DNA of 64,000 nt from Methylophilaceae bacterium LSUCC0401 (GTDB taxonomy: Bacteria; Pseudomonadota; Gammaproteobacteria; Burkholderiales; Methylophilaceae): NCBI GenBank assembly GCA_024919035.1, contig CP103442.1:1116001-1180000 (forward strand). The letters are read 5' to 3'. Of this stretch, positions 20,451 to 30,614 are shown piece after piece. The notes below the pieces were generated by a model, which worked only from the letters and a program-made list of their open reading frames with translations, did no database searches and had not been told where the DNA came from. A program made the position numbers and the translations under genes. Each line of letters starts with the position of its first letter. Position 1 is the stretch's first letter.

Positions 20451-21052
20451 TACGCTTCATCCTTTTGATCTTCACCAATTAAAATTGTTTTTTCATCAAT
20501 GTATTTATGAGGAGGGACTACTAAATTGGTTGGTGCGGGTGACCCTTTATAGACTCGACCTGCTAAATCAAACTTTGATCCATGGCATGGACAAAAAAAT
20601 CCACCAGTCCAATTATCCCCCATATCTCCCTTTGGTTGAAGTTTTGCTGTTGGAGAGCAACCTAAATGTGTACAAATTCCAACCACAACTAGTAGATCAG
20701 ACTTGATCGATCTTGTTGGGTTTTGGCAATATTTAGGTTGTTGTGAAGTCACCTTGAGTTGCGGGTCAGCTAGATTAGTTTCCATCTTCGATAGACCTTT
20801 AACCATATCTTCGGTTCGATTAAGAATCCATACAGGCTGTCCTCGCCACTCCGTAGTCAACAGACTACCTTTTTCGATTTTACTGGTATCGACAGCCACA
20901 GATGCTCCAGCAGCCTTAGCTTTTTCACTGGGTTTCATGCTTGTTACAAAAGGAATACCTGCGACACTTATACCTACAGCACCTGTGATAGCTGTAGCTG
21001 TCAACAAAAATTTTCTTCGGTCTTTGTCAAAACCATTATACTTTTTGGACAT
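20450..21052 (-). CDS. petA: Rieske iron-sulfur protein, bc1 complex
   Basis: This subunit transfers electrons from ubiquinol to cytochrome c1 through a [2Fe-2S] cluster. The ligand motifs are CTHLGC (about 127-132) and CPCHGS (154-159). The amino terminus has RRKFL (12-16) followed by a hydrophobic segment, a Tat export signal, which fits the adjacent tatABC genes. I start at ATG 21052 (MSKKYNGF; 200 residues) with AAGAGGAAA correctly spaced, rather than the TTG seven codons upstream. It heads the petABC-sspAB unit. Confidence 0.96.
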   Translation of the reverse strand: MSKKYNGFDKDRRKFLLTATAITGAVGISVAGIPFVTSMKPSEKAKAAGASVAVDTSKIEKGSLLTTEWRGQPVWILNRTEDMVKGLSKMETNLADPQLKVTSQQPKYCQNPTRSIKSDLLVVVGICTHLGCSPTAKLQPKGDMGDNWTGGFFCPCHGSKFDLAGRVYKGSPAPTNLVVPPHKYIDEKTILIGEDQKDEA

Positions 21053-21093
21053 TAATTTCCTCTTGAGAAACAACTTAGATTTGAAGAGGTAAC

Positions 21094-21123
21094 ATTATAC
21101 AAAAATTAGTCCATGAAAAACAA
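21094..21123 (-). promoter_or_regulatory. Promoter for petABC-sspAB
   Basis: TATAAT (21094-21099) is a perfect -10; TTGTTT (21118-21123), 18 bases upstream, keeps the critical TTG of the -35. The predicted start is near 21087, giving a leader of about 35 bases before petA. It lies in the only real gap (89 bases) between tatC and petA. Confidence 0.6.
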
Positions 21124-21141
21124 GGAAGAATTAACTTATCT

Positions 21142-21858
21142 TTATATTTTTTTAAAAAAGTTTGACATAAATAAACCAAACTCAAATAAAAAAACCATGG
21201 GTAGTGCCAATAAAATTTGCGAAAGCACATCAGGTGGAGTTAAAACAGCTCCTAAAATGAATGCAAAAACATAAATATATGGTCGCATTTTTTTGAGTTT
21301 TGTAATACTCATAATCTTTAAATGGATAAGGAATAAAACAATAATCGGAATTTGAAAGGCAACGGTAAATGCAAAAATCAAATTAATTAGAAGCTCAAGA
21401 TAGAAATTGATATCAATTTTAAGACTTAACCCTTCGGGTGCAAAATTGATAAAAAACAAAATGACCTGGGGAAAGACTAAGTAAAAACAAAAACAAAACG
21501 CAACAAACACAAGTAGCATACTAATCAATAGGATTTTTTTTATAAATTCTTTTTCATCTTGATAAAGCCCTGGTTTGATAAAAAACCAAATTTCACCAAT
21601 AATGTAAGGGAAAACTAAATAAAAGGCAGACAACATGGACAGCTTAAGAGGAACAACAAATGTAGATAAAAGTTGAGTGGCTATAACTTCACCCTGAGTG
21701 TTTTCTAATGATGATTGTAATGGCTGTGAAAAAAAATTAAAAACAAGCTCATGAAAATAAAAAAAGATGGAAAAAACTAAAGCAAAAAAGGCTAATACCC
21801 TTATTAAAACTTTTTTTAAAATGAAAAAATGATCAAGATAACTAAATTTATTTTTCAT
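21142..21858 (-). CDS. tatC: Sec-independent translocase TatC
   Basis: TatC is the multispanning receptor of the twin-arginine pathway, which exports folded proteins. The 238 residues contain six hydrophobic segments. The amino-terminal region (SYLDHFFILKKVLIRVLAFF) replaces the usual ELR-type motif, and the FELGLFMSNF-like end appears as FEFGLFMSNFFKK. The residue marking the family's conserved periplasmic loop, FFIKPGLYQDEKEF, is clear. It overlaps tatB by 11 bases. A likely main client is the Rieske protein encoded next. Confidence 0.95.
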   Translation of the reverse strand: MKNKFSYLDHFFILKKVLIRVLAFFALVFSIFFYFHELVFNFFSQPLQSSLENTQGEVIATQLLSTFVVPLKLSMLSAFYLVFPYIIGEIWFFIKPGLYQDEKEFIKKILLISMLLVFVAFCFCFYLVFPQVILFFINFAPEGLSLKIDINFYLELLINLIFAFTVAFQIPIIVLFLIHLKIMSITKLKKMRPYIYVFAFILGAVLTPPDVLSQILLALPMVFLFEFGLFMSNFFKKI

Positions 21859-22066
21859 TTTTTGAAAAAATCTCTTTTTCGATTTTTTTTAGCTTTTTAA
21901 ATGTTTCTTCTCGATAAATTTCTTCTTTGACATCAAAAAATAAGTTGTTAGTTTTTTTTAAAACTCGCCCCAAGAATCTTCCAAATTCAGGTATTTTTTT
22001 TGGATTAACAAAAATAACAAAAACTATTATGCATAAAATAAGCTCCGAAAAAGAAAAATCAAACAT
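21848..22066 (-). CDS. tatB: Sec-independent translocase TatB (short)
   Basis: TatB forms the substrate receptor with TatC. The protein has an amino-terminal membrane helix with the diagnostic polar Glu at residue 8 (MFDFSFSEL), then the hinge NPKKIPEFGRFLGRVLKK and an amphipathic helix. At 72 residues it lacks nearly all of the charged carboxy-terminal region of typical TatB (the Escherichia coli protein is 171 residues), though the membrane helix and amphipathic helix remain. It starts 3 bases after the tatA stop. Confidence 0.88.
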   Translation of the reverse strand: MFDFSFSELILCIIVFVIFVNPKKIPEFGRFLGRVLKKTNNLFFDVKEEIYREETFKKLKKIEKEIFSKNEK

Positions 22067-22069
22067 TAA

Positions 22070-22219
22070 TTATTTTTTTTTATCAGATTGATCCGAGAGT
22101 CCATCTTTGAAATTCTTAATAGCAACACCTAAGTCCTTACCAATATTTTTTAATCGACCTGCGCCAAAAATAATTAACACAACAACCAAGATTACCAATA
22201 ACTCTTTAATTCCAGGCAT
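22070..22219 (-). CDS. tatA: Sec-independent translocase TatA (49 residues)
   Basis: TatA oligomers form the translocation conduit of the Tat system. This gene is easy to miss because it has only 49 sense codons. Reading from ATG 22219 gives [20 protein letters not shown] (membrane helix), then [20 protein letters not shown] (amphipathic helix), and a tail ending in KKK before TAA at 22070-22072. The [10 protein letters not shown] hinge and the FKDG that ends the amphipathic helix are family hallmarks. Most TatA proteins have 60-90 residues, so the tail is nearly gone. It lies 10 bases after hinT and 3 before tatB. Confidence 0.9.
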   Translation of the reverse strand: MPGIKELLVILVVVLIIFGAGRLKNIGKDLGVAIKNFKDGLSDQSDKKK

Positions 22220-22229
22220 ATCAAACTCC

Positions 22230-22571
22230 TTAAATTTTCTTCAAATGATTACTACCACCATAAACATGAAAGTGAATGTGAAAAACTTCTTGCCCACCTT
22301 TTTTTCCTGAATTAATCATTGTTCTAAATCCCTCTAGTCCTTGTTCTTTTGCTAAAACTGCGGCTAACTTTAGCATTTCACCAAAAATATTAAAATCTAT
22401 CTTTTCAACTTCTGCTGTAATGAGATTAATAATATGAAGTTTTGGAACAATCAAGAAATGAATATTGTCAATTGGATTTATGTCATTAAAAGCGATAAAT
22501 TTGTCATCTTCATAAATGATAGTTGCTGGTATCTCTTTTTTAATGATTTTGCAAAAGATACATGAATCCAT
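22230..22571 (-). CDS. hinT: HIT family purine nucleoside phosphoramidase
   Basis: HinT hydrolyses adenosine phosphoramidates and related nucleotides. The 113 residues carry the histidine triad as HIHFH (98-102), followed by VYGG. The amino-terminal [13 protein letters not shown] is typical of the family and keeps both zinc-type cysteines. It overlaps hisE by one base (TAATG) and precedes tatA by 10 bases, a placement common in Betaproteobacteria. Confidence 0.93.
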   Translation of the reverse strand: MDSCIFCKIIKKEIPATIIYEDDKFIAFNDINPIDNIHFLIVPKLHIINLITAEVEKIDFNIFGEMLKLAAVLAKEQGLEGFRTMINSGKKGGQEVFHIHFHVYGGSNHLKKI

Positions 22572-22885
22572 TATTTCTTCCTATTGGATTTTTCTTCTAA
22601 ACCTGACACGCCTGATCTTTTTTTTAACTCGTCAACAATTTCTTCAATCGAGATATTATTTTCCGTTAAAAGAACCAATAAATGAAATAAAACATCGGCA
22701 CTCTCGTAAATGGTTTGAGTTTTATTTTTGCTGGCCGATGCAATAATTAATTCAATTGCTTCCTCACCAAATTTTTTTTGTATTTCTTGTAATCCTTTAA
22801 AAAAAAGTTGGGCTGTATAAGACTGATCAGGGTCTTCATTTTTTTTAGATTGAATAATTTTTTGTAAATCAGTTAAATAATTCAT
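22571..22885 (-). CDS. hisE: Phosphoribosyl-ATP pyrophosphatase
   Basis: HisE removes pyrophosphate from phosphoribosyl-ATP, the second step of histidine synthesis. The 104 residues form the all-alpha MazG-like fold, with the conserved KKFGEEAIELIIA and ESADVLFHLLVLL segments that hold the acidic metal ligands. In many bacteria it is fused to HisI; here the two are separate, with hisE 3 bases downstream of hisI. Confidence 0.95.
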   Translation of the reverse strand: MNYLTDLQKIIQSKKNEDPDQSYTAQLFFKGLQEIQKKFGEEAIELIIASASKNKTQTIYESADVLFHLLVLLTENNISIEEIVDELKKRSGVSGLEEKSNRKK

Positions 22886-22888
22886 TTT

Positions 22889-23278
22889 TTATTTTTTATA
22901 GATCTCTTTAGGATCTTTTATAATATCTTCAATATCAATTATTGTATCGCCATTATCTGTCACTTGGTTATAAAAGCATGAATTTCTTCCGGTGTGACAT
23001 GATATTTTGTTTTCAACTTTAACTTTAATTAAAAGAGTATCAAAATCACAATCAGCCTGAACACTGTCAACAAAATGAACGTGTCCCGAATCCTCTCCTT
23101 TTAACCATAATTTATTTCTTGATCTTGAAAAAAAATAGCACTGCTTAGTTTCCATTGTTTTTACCAATGCATCTGCATTCATCCAGGCCATCATTAAAAT
23201 TTTATTGGTTAGTGTATCTTGAATAATCACTGGCACTAAGCCTTGCTCATTCCATTTAATAAGCTCAATAATCTTCAT
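22889..23278 (-). CDS. hisI: Phosphoribosyl-AMP cyclohydrolase
   Basis: HisI opens the adenine ring of phosphoribosyl-AMP, the third step of histidine synthesis. The 129-residue, single-function enzyme has the AWMNADALVKTMET segment and the SRSRNKLWLKGEDSGH motif. The zinc/magnesium region is DCDFDTLLIKV, with a cysteine and SCHTGRNSCFY further on. Its ATG overlaps the hisF stop by one base. Confidence 0.96.
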   Translation of the reverse strand: MKIIELIKWNEQGLVPVIIQDTLTNKILMMAWMNADALVKTMETKQCYFFSRSRNKLWLKGEDSGHVHFVDSVQADCDFDTLLIKVKVENKISCHTGRNSCFYNQVTDNGDTIIDIEDIIKDPKEIYKK

Positions 23279-24030
23279 TAGCGTACCTCAATAAAATTTT
23301 CTCTCATATGCTTTTTCGCCTCTTCAATCGTAAATTCTCCAAAGTGAAAAATACTTGCTGCTAAAACTGCATCAGCTTTTCCTTTTAAAATACCATTTAC
23401 CAGATCATCTAAATTTCCAACCCCTCCCGAGGCAATAATTGGAACATCAACTTCTGATGAAATTGATGAGTTTAAATCATTATCAAATCCTGATTTTGTT
23501 CCATCACGATCCATGCTTGTAATTAATAATTCTCCCGCTCCACGATTCACCATTTCTTTTGCCCATGATACTGCATTAATTCCTGTAGGATTTCTTCCTC
23601 CGTGTGTGAATACCTCCCAATGATTATTCATTTTTTTTGCATCAATGGCGACCACAATACATTGTGAGCCAAATTTTTGTGATGCTTGAGATACCAAAGA
23701 CGGGTTATGGATTGCAGCCGTATTAATACTGACTTTATCAGCCCCCGCGTTTAAGAGGGTTCTAATATCATTTATCTCCCTCACCCCGCCACCCACAGTT
23801 AAAGGAATAAACACCTGCTCAGCAACCCTCTCAATAATATCAATGATAAGTCCTCTATTATCTGAACTTGCTGTGATATCTAAAAAAGTGAGTTCATCAG
23901 CTCCTTGATCGTTATATTTTTTTGCAATTTCTACCGGATCACCTGCGTCAATGAGGTCAATAAAATTAACACCTTTAACAACTCGGCCATCTGTCACATC
24001 CAAACAAGGAATGATTCTTTTTGCTAACAC
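23278..24030 (-). CDS. hisF: Imidazole glycerol phosphate synthase, cyclase subunit
   Basis: HisF is the (beta/alpha)8-barrel cyclase that uses ammonia from HisH to form imidazole glycerol phosphate and AICAR. The 250 residues include the catalytic Asp 11 (RIIPCLD) and the second aspartate in VVAIDAKK (about residue 130). The phosphate-binding glycine segments GGGVRE and ASGGVGN are present. The start is GTG at 24030, which gives the standard [11 protein letters not shown] terminus. It follows hisA by 4 bases. Confidence 0.97.
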   Translation of the reverse strand: MLAKRIIPCLDVTDGRVVKGVNFIDLIDAGDPVEIAKKYNDQGADELTFLDITASSDNRGLIIDIIERVAEQVFIPLTVGGGVREINDIRTLLNAGADKVSINTAAIHNPSLVSQASQKFGSQCIVVAIDAKKMNNHWEVFTHGGRNPTGINAVSWAKEMVNRGAGELLITSMDRDGTKSGFDNDLNSSISSEVDVPIIASGGVGNLDDLVNGILKGKADAVLAASIFHFGEFTIEEAKKHMRENFIEVR

Positions 24031-24034
24031 GTGA

Positions 24035-24772
24035 TCATCCAGTTAATCTTTCTGCAAGTTGATTGGCTTTTTCAAAGTCTAAAGTACCCTCATATATAGA
24101 TCTCCCAGCAATCACCCCCTTGATTCCCACATTGGCAACTGCACATAAATTTTCAATATCTTTAATATCTGATAAACCACCGCTTGCAATAATTGGTACA
24201 TTTCCATTTTCCGCCAGCTTTACGGTCGCATCGATATTTATTCCTTGAAGCATTCCATCTCGACCAATGTCGGTATATATAATCGAAGCAACTCCATAAT
24301 CTTCAAATTTTTTTGCCATTTCAAAAACACTATGTCCAGTTAACTTTGCCCAACCATTAATTGCCACCTCTCCATCTTTAGCATCAAGGCCAACGATTAC
24401 TTGTCCAGGAAAAGCAAAACAGGCCTCATGTAAAAAACCTGGGTTTGTTATTGCAGCGGTGCCAATAATGACAGAATCAATACCAATATTTATTATGTTT
24501 TCAACAGCATCAAGGTTTCTAATGCCTCCACCAAGCTGAATTGGAATATCCCCCATCTCTTGGATTACTTCTTTAATGACTGATAAGTTTTTTTGTTGCC
24601 CAGCAAATGCTCCATCTAAATCGACTAGATGAAGACGGCGAGCGCCTTTTGATTTCCATAGTTTTGCCATCTCTGCCGGGTGTTCTGAAAAAATTGTGGC
24701 TTGATCCATTAAGCCTTGTTTAAGTCGAACACACTTTCCCTCTTTTAAATCAATTGCAGGAATAACTTGCAT
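24035..24772 (-). CDS. hisA: ProFAR isomerase
   Basis: HisA catalyses the Amadori rearrangement of ProFAR to PRFAR, the fourth step of histidine synthesis. The 245-residue barrel has the catalytic aspartates in [13 protein letters not shown] (Asp 8) and [11 protein letters not shown] (about residue 129). Phosphate-binding loops GGGIRN and ASGGLSD are present. It starts 3 bases after the hisH stop, inside the contiguous his block. Confidence 0.97.
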   Translation of the reverse strand: MQVIPAIDLKEGKCVRLKQGLMDQATIFSEHPAEMAKLWKSKGARRLHLVDLDGAFAGQQKNLSVIKEVIQEMGDIPIQLGGGIRNLDAVENIINIGIDSVIIGTAAITNPGFLHEACFAFPGQVIVGLDAKDGEVAINGWAKLTGHSVFEMAKKFEDYGVASIIYTDIGRDGMLQGINIDATVKLAENGNVPIIASGGLSDIKDIENLCAVANVGIKGVIAGRSIYEGTLDFEKANQLAERLTG

Positions 24773-24775
24773 AGT

Positions 24776-25390
24776 TTAAATACTCCACCGTGTAAAGTTT
24801 TTTAATAGTTGTAACCCAGCCAAAGAACTCTTCTCAGGATGAAATTGAACAGCAAAAATATTATCTTTGCTTACTGCACAGCAAAATGGATGCTCATAAA
24901 TTGTTTCAGCCGCCGATAAACTTTGATCTTTTAGTTGAACAAAGTAGCTGTGAACAAAATAGAATCTTTCATTATTATTTATCCCATTCCACATAAAGTG
25001 ATTTTTTTTACGATAAACCTCATTCCAACCCATATGTGGTACTTTATTAAAATGATTTTTTGTCTTAAATTTACGCACCTGTCCAGGAATAATCCCAAGA
25101 CCTGAAACGCCTCCCTCCTCAGAAAAATCGTTTAACATCTGAAGTCCAATGCAAATACCCAAAAAAGGTTTATTTTTTGCTGCGTTAATAATTGTCTCAG
25201 TTAAATTTCTGTTTGCTAATTCTCGCACGCAATCAGGCATAGCTCCTTGTCCAGGAAAAACTATACGGTCAGCTGATTGGATTATCTTTTGATCAGAGGT
25301 AACACAAACCTTTAGGTTGGGAGAGACTTTTCTAAAAGCATTATAAACGGATCTCAGGTTGCCCATTCCATAATCGACAATGGCTATCAT
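24776..25390 (-). CDS. hisH: Imidazole glycerol phosphate synthase, glutaminase subunit
   Basis: HisH hydrolyses glutamine and channels ammonia to HisF. The 204 residues form a class I glutamine amidotransferase, with nucleophile Cys 80 in FLGICIGLQ and the His-Glu pair in VQFHPEKS (about 183-190). The opening MIAIVDYGMGNLRSV is typical. It lies 9 bases after hisB. Confidence 0.97.
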   Translation of the reverse strand: MIAIVDYGMGNLRSVYNAFRKVSPNLKVCVTSDQKIIQSADRIVFPGQGAMPDCVRELANRNLTETIINAAKNKPFLGICIGLQMLNDFSEEGGVSGLGIIPGQVRKFKTKNHFNKVPHMGWNEVYRKKNHFMWNGINNNERFYFVHSYFVQLKDQSLSAAETIYEHPFCCAVSKDNIFAVQFHPEKSSLAGLQLLKNFTRWSI

Positions 25391-25399
25391 GAATGAACC

Positions 25400-25990
25400 C
25401 TATAATGCCCCTTTTGTTGATGGCAGTTGATCAGCTTGTCTCATATCGATTGTCACAGCGGTTCTTAATGCTCTTGCAAAAGCCTTAAAAATTGTCTCGA
25501 TTTGATGATGAGCATTGTCGCCTCGGATATTATCTATATGCAAGGTTATGAGGGCATGATTAACAAACCCTTGAAAGAATTCATAAATTAAATCAACATC
25601 GAATTCACCAACAATAGCCCTTTTGAAATCAGAATGAAGCACTAAACCAGGCCTGCCAGAAATATCAACCACTACTCTTGACATAGCCTCATCAAGAGGT
25701 GCATAGGCATACCCGTATCGTGTAATACCTTTTTTATCGCCAATTGCTTGATTGAAAGCTTGACCGAAAGTAATGCCAATATCCTCAACAGTATGATGCG
25801 CATCAATATGTAGGTCGCCCTTTGCATTCACCTGTAGATCAAATAATCCATGCCGAGCAATTTGGTCCAGCATATGGTCTAAGAAGCCAATGCCTGAATT
25901 TAATTTACTGTCTCCAGAACCGTCCAGATTGAGTGAAACACTAATTTGCGTTTCTTTGGTATTTCTTTCAACAGTGGATTTTCTTTGCAT
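25400..25990 (-). CDS. hisB: Imidazoleglycerol-phosphate dehydratase
   Basis: HisB dehydrates imidazole glycerol phosphate. The 196-residue protein is the single-function dehydratase without the phosphatase domain found in Escherichia coli HisB. Metal-binding motifs are [10 protein letters not shown] (61-70) and DNAHHQIE (about 160-167), with FLDHM near residue 37. A 54-base gap without clear signals separates it from hisC. A histidinol-phosphate phosphatase is not in this window. Confidence 0.97.
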   Translation of the reverse strand: MQRKSTVERNTKETQISVSLNLDGSGDSKLNSGIGFLDHMLDQIARHGLFDLQVNAKGDLHIDAHHTVEDIGITFGQAFNQAIGDKKGITRYGYAYAPLDEAMSRVVVDISGRPGLVLHSDFKRAIVGEFDVDLIYEFFQGFVNHALITLHIDNIRGDNAHHQIETIFKAFARALRTAVTIDMRQADQLPSTKGAL

Positions 25991-26044
25991 AATTATTTCT
26001 ACGAAAATTTTATATGGAATTTTAACTTAATATGAGTCCGAATC

Positions 26045-27112
26045 CTACTGATCGATTAATTTTTTTAATTCACTTAACAACAAATCCATCTGTTCCGATG
26101 TTCCAATCGTGATTCTTAAATAAGATGAAATTATTTTAGGCTCTTTGAAAAATCTAACAAGTATCCCTGAATTTTTTAATGCAACATAAAGATCTTCGGC
26201 ATTATTTTTACTGGGAGGTCTGGTAAAAACAAAATTTCCTCCTGATTGAAATACCTGAAAACCTAACTTTTGAAGGTTAGTTGAAAAATTTTCTCTAATT
26301 TCTATGATTTGATTACATCTCTTTTTAAAATATTTATCATCTTTAAAAGATGCTATTGAAGCTTTTTGAGCAATTCGATCAACTGGGTAGGAATTAAAAC
26401 TATTTTTTACTCTTTTTAAACCATCGATTAATTCTGATGAGCCAACTGCATAGCCTACCCTCAGCCCTGCCAATGACCTTGACTTTGACATGGAGCGTGT
26501 TACCAAGATATTGGAAAAATTATTGATTAATGTGATGGCTGATTCAGTCCCAAAATCAACATATGCCTCATCAATAACTATTATTGATGATTCATTCTGT
26601 GCAACAAAATTTTCAATACTTTTTAACGACAAGGGGATGCTTGTTGGTGCATTTGGATTTGGAAAAATCACTGCAGAGTTTGAGTAATGATAGTCTGATA
26701 AATTAATTTCAAAGTTATCATCTAATGGTATCGTTTCATAATCAATATCAAATAATTTAGCATATACAGGGTAAAAGCTATAAGTAATATTGGGGAAAAA
26801 AAGATTTTTTTTATTTTTAAATAAGCCATAAAAAATAAAGGCTAAAATCTCATCAGATCCATTGCCAACAAAGACTTGATCTTTTGATAAATGATGATAT
26901 TTAGCTATTTCCTCACATAATTCATTAGACTCTGGATCAGGATAAAGATTAATTTTATCGATACCAAAATTTGTAATCTCATCTAAAACTAATGGTGAGG
27001 GGGGGAAAGGGTTTTCGTTGGTATTTAACTTTAATCGAATCTCTTTTTGAGGCTGCTCACCTGGAATATAGGGATCAAGTTTTGATACAAAGTGACTCCA
27101 AAACTTAGTCAT
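26045..27112 (-). CDS. hisC: Histidinol-phosphate aminotransferase
   Basis: HisC is a PLP-dependent class II aminotransferase converting imidazole acetol phosphate to histidinol phosphate. Starting at ATG 27112 (355 residues) the PLP lysine falls near 210 in [19 protein letters not shown] and the [11 protein letters not shown] opening are also typical. A TTG one codon upstream could extend it by one residue. The start lies inside the last codons of hisD. Confidence 0.96.
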   Translation of the reverse strand: MTKFWSHFVSKLDPYIPGEQPQKEIRLKLNTNENPFPPSPLVLDEITNFGIDKINLYPDPESNELCEEIAKYHHLSKDQVFVGNGSDEILAFIFYGLFKNKKNLFFPNITYSFYPVYAKLFDIDYETIPLDDNFEINLSDYHYSNSAVIFPNPNAPTSIPLSLKSIENFVAQNESSIIVIDEAYVDFGTESAITLINNFSNILVTRSMSKSRSLAGLRVGYAVGSSELIDGLKRVKNSFNSYPVDRIAQKASIASFKDDKYFKKRCNQIIEIRENFSTNLQKLGFQVFQSGGNFVFTRPPSKNNAEDLYVALKNSGILVRFFKEPKIISSYLRITIGTSEQMDLLLSELKKLIDQ

Positions 27113-28409
27113 CAATTTTCACTCTATAATCAGCAGATCTGGCATGAGCAAAAAGGCCTTCCCCTTCAGCCATAATTGAAGCAATCTTACCAAGCCTCGA
27201 AGCTGCCTTTGATGATAAATTGATAATACTTGATCTTTTTTGAAAGTCATACACTCCAAGTGGTGATGAAAATCTTGCTGTCCTTGACGTTGGAAGAACA
27301 TGATTCGGACCCGCACAATAATCTCCTACTGACTCACAAGTATTTATTCCCATAAAAATAGCGCCCGCATGTTTTATTTTTTGGATTAGATCATCCGGAT
27401 CACTAACGGATAATTCTAGATGCTCTGGGGATATGAAGTTTGAAACTTCTGCGGCTTCATTTAAATTTTTCACCTCAATAAATAAGCCTCGATTTTCAAG
27501 GGATGTTTGTATTATTTTTTTTCTAGGCATGGTATCAATTAATTTTTCCATACTTTTAATAACTTTTTCAAATATAGATTTATCTGAGGAAATAAGAATC
27601 GATTGTGCAAGCTCATCATGCTCAGCTTGAGAAAATAAATCCATAGCCAACCAATCAGGATTAGTCTGTCCATCAGTAATCACTAAGATTTCTGAGGGTC
27701 CAGCAATCATATCTATACCAACGGTACCGAATACCATTCTTTTTGCTTCAGCGACATATGCATTCCCAGGGCCAACAATTTTATCAACTTGAGGAATTGT
27801 CTCGGTACCAAAAGCAAGGGCGGCAACAGCTTGGGCTCCGCCAATAGTAAAAACCCTATCTACATTCGCTACATGAGCAGCTGCTAAAACCAAAGTATTT
27901 CTTTTTCCATTTGGAGTTGGGACAACCATAATTATATTTTTTACTCCTGCTACTTTTGCTGGAATGGCATTCATAAGAACTGAAGATGGATATGCTGCTT
28001 TTCCTCCAGGAACATATAATCCAACTGAATCAATGGCAGTAATCTTCTGGCCTAGCCTTGTTCCATCTTCTTCAACATAATCCCAAGAGTCCTGTATCTG
28101 ATTTTGATGATAATCTCTAATTCTTTGAGCAGATTCATTCAGTGCAGTTTGAATAGGATGGTCTAATGATTCATATGCTTCTTTCAGACTTTCTTGGGTC
28201 AGTTCTAATTCCGATAAAGATTTAGACTCAAGATGATCAAATTTTTTTGTATAAGAGAGTAAAGCTGAATCACCATTATTTTTTATATCTTTAATGATAC
28301 TGCTTACAACAGCTTGAATTTCAGAATTATCATCTTCATTAAAAGCTAATGCATGTTTTAACGATTTATAAAAATCATCATCTCCAAATTTTATATGCTT
28401 TATATTCAT
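27105..28409 (-). CDS. hisD: Histidinol dehydrogenase
   Basis: HisD oxidises histidinol to histidine in two NAD-dependent steps using a zinc ion. The 434 residues contain the conserved [18 protein letters not shown] and [12 protein letters not shown] segments. The zinc/catalytic region FSQAEHDE (about residue 262) and [14 protein letters not shown] are also present. It begins immediately after the hisG stop and overlaps hisC slightly. Confidence 0.97.
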   Translation of the reverse strand: MNIKHIKFGDDDFYKSLKHALAFNEDDNSEIQAVVSSIIKDIKNNGDSALLSYTKKFDHLESKSLSELELTQESLKEAYESLDHPIQTALNESAQRIRDYHQNQIQDSWDYVEEDGTRLGQKITAIDSVGLYVPGGKAAYPSSVLMNAIPAKVAGVKNIIMVVPTPNGKRNTLVLAAAHVANVDRVFTIGGAQAVAALAFGTETIPQVDKIVGPGNAYVAEAKRMVFGTVGIDMIAGPSEILVITDGQTNPDWLAMDLFSQAEHDELAQSILISSDKSIFEKVIKSMEKLIDTMPRKKIIQTSLENRGLFIEVKNLNEAAEVSNFISPEHLELSVSDPDDLIQKIKHAGAIFMGINTCESVGDYCAGPNHVLPTSRTARFSSPLGVYDFQKRSSIINLSSKAASRLGKIASIMAEGEGLFAHARSADYRVKIDD

Positions 28410-29042
28410 TTAAACGTTACTTTTTACTGAATCAATGATTGGTTGTAAATCTAAATATTTCAATTTCAGTGATGCTTTGTTGACAATTAATTGTGAGGAA
28501 ATATCAGAAATTTTTTCATATGACACTAGGTTATTTGCTTCCAGCGTTTTTCCTGAGCTGACCAGATCAACAATCAAATCACTCATTTGAACTAACGGGG
28601 AGAGCTCCATCGATCCATATAGTTTGATTAAATCAATATGAATGCCTTTTTTAGAAAAAAAATCTTTTGTAATTTTCGTATATTTAGTAGCAATTTTTAA
28701 TCTTGTTTTTTGTTTCAAAGCTTCTTGATATTTAAAATTTTTAGGCCCCGCAACCATCATCTGACATTGAGCAATTCTCAAATCACATATCTGATAAATA
28801 TTTGCTGAGATAAATTCATCTAAAACATCTTTACCGGCAATTCCCAAATCGGCTCCACCGCATTCAACATAAGTTGGAACATCTGAAGCTCTTACTATTA
28901 ATAATCTGATTTTAGGATTATTTGTTTTAAGAATCAGCTTTCGAGATGAATCAGGATCTTCACTACAAACAATTCCCGCTGATGATAAAAGCGGAAGTGT
29001 TTCTTTAAAAATTCTTCCTTTTGATAATGCAATAGTTATCAT
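28410..29042 (-). CDS. hisG: ATP phosphoribosyltransferase, short form
   Basis: HisG condenses ATP with PRPP, the first and feedback-controlled step of histidine synthesis. At 210 residues this is the short form, lacking the carboxy-terminal histidine-binding domain. Short HisG proteins work only with the regulatory subunit HisZ, which is not encoded here and should lie elsewhere. The PRPP site region [15 protein letters not shown] is clear. Its ATG overlaps the murA stop by one base. Confidence 0.96.
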   Translation of the reverse strand: MITIALSKGRIFKETLPLLSSAGIVCSEDPDSSRKLILKTNNPKIRLLIVRASDVPTYVECGGADLGIAGKDVLDEFISANIYQICDLRIAQCQMMVAGPKNFKYQEALKQKTRLKIATKYTKITKDFFSKKGIHIDLIKLYGSMELSPLVQMSDLIVDLVSSGKTLEANNLVSYEKISDISSQLIVNKASLKLKYLDLQPIIDSVKSNV

Positions 29043-30310
29043 TATTGTATTCTCTCTACCTTTGCCCCAAGTTGATTTAATTTTTCCTCAATTCTCTCAT
29101 AACCACGATCTAAGTGATATATACGCTCAATTATAGTCTCCCCTTTTGCAGCAAGGCCTGCGATAACTAGAGAAGCTGAAGCACGAAGATCCGTAGCCAT
29201 TACGTTTGCACCGTCAAGATTCCTAACTCCTTTTACAAAAGAAGTATTTCCTTTTACATCAATGTGAGCTCCCATTCTAACAAGCTCTTGAACATGCATA
29301 AAACGATTTTCAAAAATTGTTTCAGTTATTTCAGATGGTCCATCAGCTAAGGCATTTAAAGCCATAAATTGTGCTTGCATATCAGTCGGAAATAAAGGAT
29401 AGACACCCGTTCTAATGTTCACGGGTAAAATTTTATCCTCACTCTTAATCACCTCGATTTGATCATCATTAATATGAACTAATGCTCCCGATTCTTTGAT
29501 TTTCTCAATAATAGATTCCATTTTCGAGGGATTAACATTTTTTAGTTTTATTCTTCCCCCAGCAGCAGCAACTGCCGTCATATATGTTCCTGCTTCAATA
29601 CGATCAAACATTACTTTATAATTTGTACCCAGAAGAGAGGGTGTGCCATCAATCTGAATATTATCCGTGCCTAAGCCTTTTATTTTCGCACCCATTTGAA
29701 TTAATAAATTCCCTAGATCTTCAACTTCAGGCTCTCTCGCGGCATTTTCAATTAAAGTTCTTCCCTCCGCAAGGGTGGCTGCCATCATGATATTTTCTGT
29801 CCCAGTCACTGACACCTGGTCCATAAAAATCTTTGTTCCTATCAGTTTTTTATTGGGTAAATGAGCTGTACTTGCCTCTATATACCCGTTATGTATGTTG
29901 ACTTTTGCTCCCATTTTCTCAAGCGCTTTAATATGAAGATCAACTGGTCTTGCACCGATAGAGCATCCTCCGGGCAAAGATACATGAGCCTCACCAAATC
30001 TTGCTAACAACGGTCCAAGAACAAGTATCGACGCACGCATTGTTTTTACTAAATCATAAGGTGCTTCTGTTTTGGTGACTTTATCAGCACATAGCATTAG
30101 CGAATCATTTGATTTATGAACATTTACACCCAAGAAATTTAACAAATAAATTGTAGTTTCAATATCTTTTAGAATAGGTACATTGAAAATATTTAATGGC
30201 TCAGATGTTAAAATTGAAGCGATAAGAATAGGCAACGCAGCATTCTTTGCTCCAGAAACAAATACTTCACCTTGGAGGGGATTGCCTCCAGTAATTTTGA
30301 GCTTATCCAA
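29042..30310 (-). CDS. murA: UDP-N-acetylglucosamine 1-carboxyvinyltransferase
   Basis: MurA transfers enolpyruvate to UDP-GlcNAc, the first committed step of peptidoglycan synthesis. The 422 residues include the catalytic Cys 116 in [15 protein letters not shown], the residue alkylated by fosfomycin, so the enzyme should be sensitive (inference). The start is TTG at 30310, giving the standard MDKLKITGG terminus and overlapping grxD by 8 bases. The order mla-bolA-murA is widely conserved; his genes follow, as in many Betaproteobacteria. Confidence 0.97.
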   Translation of the reverse strand: MDKLKITGGNPLQGEVFVSGAKNAALPILIASILTSEPLNIFNVPILKDIETTIYLLNFLGVNVHKSNDSLMLCADKVTKTEAPYDLVKTMRASILVLGPLLARFGEAHVSLPGGCSIGARPVDLHIKALEKMGAKVNIHNGYIEASTAHLPNKKLIGTKIFMDQVSVTGTENIMMAATLAEGRTLIENAAREPEVEDLGNLLIQMGAKIKGLGTDNIQIDGTPSLLGTNYKVMFDRIEAGTYMTAVAAAGGRIKLKNVNPSKMESIIEKIKESGALVHINDDQIEVIKSEDKILPVNIRTGVYPLFPTDMQAQFMALNALADGPSEITETIFENRFMHVQELVRMGAHIDVKGNTSFVKGVRNLDGANVMATDLRASASLVIAGLAAKGETIIERIYHLDRGYERIEEKLNQLGAKVERIQ

Positions 30311-30614
30311 CTTGATCCAATAATTTTTTTAATTCTCCCGATTCAAACATTTCCCGCATAATGTCAGCTCCACCAACAAATTCTCCGTTAACATAAAGTT
30401 GTGGAATAGTTGGCCAGTTCGAAAAAATTTTCACACCTTCTCTAATTTCATTATCCTCAAGCACATTATTAGTTTCGTAAGTTGCTCCAAGGTGATCAAG
30501 AATTTGGCATGCCATTCCTGAAAAACCACATTGAGGAAATTTACGATCGCCTTTCATGAAAAGCAATATCTTATTTGTATCAATCATTTTTTTTATTTTT
30601 TCTTGTGCACTCAT
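30303..30614 (-). CDS. grxD: Monothiol glutaredoxin, Grx4 type
   Basis: CGFS glutaredoxins bind and transfer [2Fe-2S] clusters, often in a complex with BolA proteins. I start at ATG 30614 ([10 protein letters not shown]; 103 residues), which has AAGGAG 8 bases upstream, rather than nine codons further up. The CGFS active site is at about 29-32, and [19 protein letters not shown] is the glutathione-binding region. The ATG overlaps the stop of the BolA-family gene (ATGA), which strongly suggests that the two proteins act together. Confidence 0.95.
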   Translation of the reverse strand: MSAQEKIKKMIDTNKILLFMKGDRKFPQCGFSGMACQILDHLGATYETNNVLEDNEIREGVKIFSNWPTIPQLYVNGEFVGGADIMREMFESGELKKLLDQVG

